Program-made: the position numbers and the translations under genes
Assembly (NCBI GenBank): GCA_024234815.1
Contig: JACKNO010000004.1
Span: 248,001-312,000 of the forward strand
Reading direction: 5' to 3'
Origin: Pseudomonadales bacterium
GTDB taxonomy: Bacteria > Pseudomonadota > Gammaproteobacteria > Pseudomonadales > Halieaceae
Length of the DNA: 64,000 nt
Notes under the pieces: generated by a model
What the model saw: only the letters and a program-made list of their open reading frames with translations
Database searches by the model: none
What the model was told of the DNA's origin: nothing
In this document: one piece after another, positions 62,065-64,000 of the stretch
How the letters are laid out: every line of letters starts with the position of its first letter
Numbering within the stretch: the first letter of the stretch is position 1

Positions 62065-64000
62065 TTACTGACTCTGCTGTACAAAAACCCGGTTGGCTTC
62101 CGACAATACGTACTGGCGAATCAGTTCGGCCTGTTCTTCGGACAGGTATTGCGCGAAGCTGACCATACCCGCATTTGCCCGCACACCGCCGCGAACTATA
62201 TCCTGCCAGGTTTCGTGAACCGCTGGCTGCGACCAGCGCAAATCGGGGACCAGCCCGGATGAACGCAGGCCGTCGCCATGACAGAACGAGCAGTGGCGCT
62301 GGAATAACACCATGCCTTCCTGCACCTGCTCCGCACTCGCGGTAACCGGTGTGGGTTTGGGCATAACTTTGTCTGCTTCTTCTTGCAGCGGCGGCAGCGT
62401 ATGACTACCACCGAGTTTGTAAACCAGAACCCGGGATCTGTTTTTCGCTTCCCAGGCGTGGGAAATAGCCCCGGCTTCCGCGCCAATGCCACCACCGAAG
62501 CCCACCGCTGTGGCTATGTACTGCTCGCCATCGATCGCGTAGGTAATGGGTGAGCCCATGGCCATCGACTGGGTCGGAGCGGACCATAGCCGGGCGCCAT
62601 CGGTGGCATCGTAGGCTACCAGTTCCTCGAACACGCCTTCAAAAACCAGGCCACCCGCGGTACTGAGAGTGCCGCTGTTGGCGGGACGACCGGGCACTAA
62701 TGACCACTCCTCCTTCTGCGTGACCGGGTTCCAGGCCACCAGTTTTCCCGTGAACTGACTGGCGAGTTCCTCGTCAATATCGGGAATGTTTGGCGGAACA
62801 AGCGCGGTGCGATCGAAACCGGTATTGTAGGTTCCCTGTTTGGGCAGGCGGTCGATATCCCTGCTCGGCGCTTTAAAGTTACCGGGGAAGATCATGGTGG
62901 GTATGTAGACCAGGCCGGTAGCGGGGTTGTACGACATGGGCGGCCAGTTATGCCCGCCGCCATTACTGGGAATGATTACGTTCACACCATCAAAGGTTCG
63001 GGCTGTGGCGGTTTCCACGGGTCGCCCCGTGGTCATATCAATGTGCGAGGCCCAGTTCGCCACGGTAAATTTTTCGGCCGACAGCAGTTCACCTGTGGCG
63101 CGGTCAAGAATATAGAAAAAGCCGTTCTTGGGCGCCTGCATCAACACCTTGCGCTTTTTACCGTCGATGTCGAGGTCGGCCAGCATAATGTGTTGGGTGG
63201 CAGTGTAGTCCCATGTCTCGCCCGGCGTGGTCTGGTAGTGCCACACATACTCGCCGGTGTCCGGTCGCAGGGCGACGATGGAAGACAGGAAAAGATTATC
63301 GCCACCACCGGGGCTGCGCAGGGACTGGTTCCATGGCGAACCATTGCCCACACCGACGTAAAATAAATCAAGTTCAGGGTCGTAGGCCATGGAGTCCCAC
63401 GCAGTGCCGCCGCCCCCCCACTTCCACCACTGACCATTCCAGGTTTTGGCCGCCATCTCCATTGCCTTGTTTTCAAATCCCTCGGCCGGATTGCCGGGCA
63501 CTGTGTAAAAACGCCACACCAACTCGCCACTATCAATGTCGTAGGCGCTGACATAACCCCTGACCCCCAACTCGGCACCGCCGTTACCGATAATAACGTT
63601 ATTCTTCGCGATGCGAGGTGCGCCGGTGATGGTGTAGGGTTGCGCCTGGTCCACCGTCAGCGTTTCCCAAACCGGCTTGCCGCTGGCTGCGTCCAGCGCT
63701 ACCAGGCGGCCGTCATAGGTGCCGACAAATATCTTGCCGTCGGCGTACGCAACACCCCTGTTAACGGCGTCACAACACCCCTTGGCAAGGGTGGATCGGG
63801 GTACCTGAGGATCGTAAAACCATTTCAGGGCGCCGGTTTTGGCATCCAGCGCGTAAACCATGGACCAGCTGCCCGACACATACAGAACCCCGCCAACCAT
63901 AAGCGGGGTCGCCTCGATCCCGCGGCGAGTGTACATTTCAAAGGACCAGGCGAGTCCCAGCTTGTCGACGTTGTCGCGATTTATTTGGTCGAGAAGTGAA
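62065..64000 (-). CDS. PQQ-dependent quinohaemoprotein alcohol dehydrogenase (5' end outside the window)
   Basis: At least 644 codons; the frame is open to the right edge (LLDQINRDNVDKLGLAWSFEM). An eight-bladed PQQ propeller is shown by repeated W-motifs (TGALKWFYDPQ, GELVWRFYTVPG, TGEYVWHYQTTPGETWDY). The vicinal disulfide KGCCDAVNRG marks the alcohol dehydrogenase group, and a C-terminal cytochrome c domain has HCSFCHGDG (CxxCH). It oxidises primary alcohols in the periplasm and passes electrons to the chain. The signal peptide and start lie outside. A substrate link to CYP153 alcohols is inference. Confidence 0.94.
   Translation of the reverse strand, partial: SLLDQINRDNVDKLGLAWSFEMYTRRGIEATPLMVGGVLYVSGSWSMVYALDAKTGALKWFYDPQVPRSTLAKGCCDAVNRGVAYADGKIFVGTYDGRLVALDAASGKPVWETLTVDQAQPYTITGAPRIAKNNVIIGNGGAELGVRGYVSAYDIDSGELVWRFYTVPGNPAEGFENKAMEMAAKTWNGQWWKWGGGGTAWDSMAYDPELDLFYVGVGNGSPWNQSLRSPGGGDNLFLSSIVALRPDTGEYVWHYQTTPGETWDYTATQHIMLADLDIDGKKRKVLMQAPKNGFFYILDRATGELLSAEKFTVANWASHIDMTTGRPVETATARTFDGVNVIIPSNGGGHNWPPMSYNPATGLVYIPTMIFPGNFKAPSRDIDRLPKQGTYNTGFDRTALVPPNIPDIDEELASQFTGKLVAWNPVTQKEEWSLVPGRPANSGTLSTAGGLVFEGVFEELVAYDATDGARLWSAPTQSMAMGSPITYAIDGEQYIATAVGFGGGIGAEAGAISHAWEAKNRSRVLVYKLGGSHTLPPLQEEADKVMPKPTPVTASAEQVQEGMVLFQRHCSFCHGDGLRSSGLVPDLRWSQPAVHETWQDIVRGGVRANAGMVSFAQYLSEEQAELIRQYVLSEANRVFVQQSQ

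Overview
The window is GC-rich chromosomal DNA from a gammaproteobacterium. My best guess from gene content is a marine, aerobic, hydrocarbon- or lipid-using lineage such as Halieaceae/OM60-NOR5 or a relative. That is inference: there is no rRNA or tRNA in the window, and no search was run. Supporting content is a CYP153-type alkane hydroxylase P450, a PQQ alcohol dehydrogenase with a fused cytochrome c, an aldehyde dehydrogenase, acyl-CoA and propionyl-CoA synthetases, the 1616-residue NAD-glutamate dehydrogenase, RMF, OxyR, NadK-PepN and PEP-CTERM-type sorting.

Layout. 1-3.0 kb: Wolinella-type fumarate reductase operon frdCAB (minus; frdB runs off the left edge). 3.1-5.1 kb: lipA and a PLP D-cysteine desulfhydrase/ACC-deaminase-like enzyme. 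5.2-6.9 kb: an SDR and a DUF1853 protein (minus). 7.0-14.9 kb: a tight plus-strand operon nadK - rhomboid protease - degenerate GGDEF/EAL protein - yeaC (DUF1315) - DUF2797 - pepN. 15-23 kb: a DUF3179 protein, then a MoxR/DUF58/DUF4381/BatA/BatB-TPR/BatD operon (minus) with an 18 x 18-nt Gln-rich minisatellite. 23.3-28.2 kb: gdh2, followed by convergent rmf. 28.7-30.4 kb: oxyR divergent from a peroxiredoxin. 30.5-34.8 kb: an acyl-CoA synthetase, a retropepsin-like protease, a YajD-like HNH nuclease and glcF.

The accessory heart of the window is 34.8-45.9 kb. An ~11-kb island sits exactly between glcF and glcE and splits an otherwise ordinary glcDEF operon. It contains a 5'-truncated RHS/YD-repeat polymorphic-toxin gene with a glycine-zipper-like tip and small membrane ORFs behind it (candidate immunity genes), and two orphan RHS tip cassettes. 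It also holds two inverted, near-identical ~1.42-kb elements that encode a Y1/HUH (RAYT-like) transposase and end in perfect 19-bp inverted repeats. A third, partial copy of that element, a 400-bp tandem duplication, an IS256-family remnant, a 61-bp direct repeat bracketing ~4 kb, a DUF433/DUF5615 toxin-antitoxin pair and a HigBA pair with a clear palindromic operator complete it.

45.9-50.8 kb: glcE, glcD, a membrane-anchored metallo-beta-lactamase-fold protein and CYP153 (minus). 51-59.1 kb (plus): DUF3604, an enoyl-CoA-hydratase-like protein lacking both catalytic glutamates, a CoA-binding protein, an aldehyde dehydrogenase, prpE and a DUF4382 lipoprotein. 59.1-64 kb: a COG2509-type flavoprotein (minus), a CHRD/PEP-CTERM protein (plus), a small unknown protein (minus) and the PQQ quinohemoprotein alcohol dehydrogenase (minus, running off the right edge).

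Working together, CYP153, the PQQ-ADH, the ALDH, the acyl-CoA ligase and PrpE could form a terminal-alkane/alcohol to acyl-CoA route. GlcDEF feeds glycolate electrons to the respiratory chain. OxyR/Prx covers peroxide stress. No single fully new system is proven. The strongest leads are the RHS/RAYT island, the doubly degenerate c-di-GMP protein and the altered FrdC proton-path residue.
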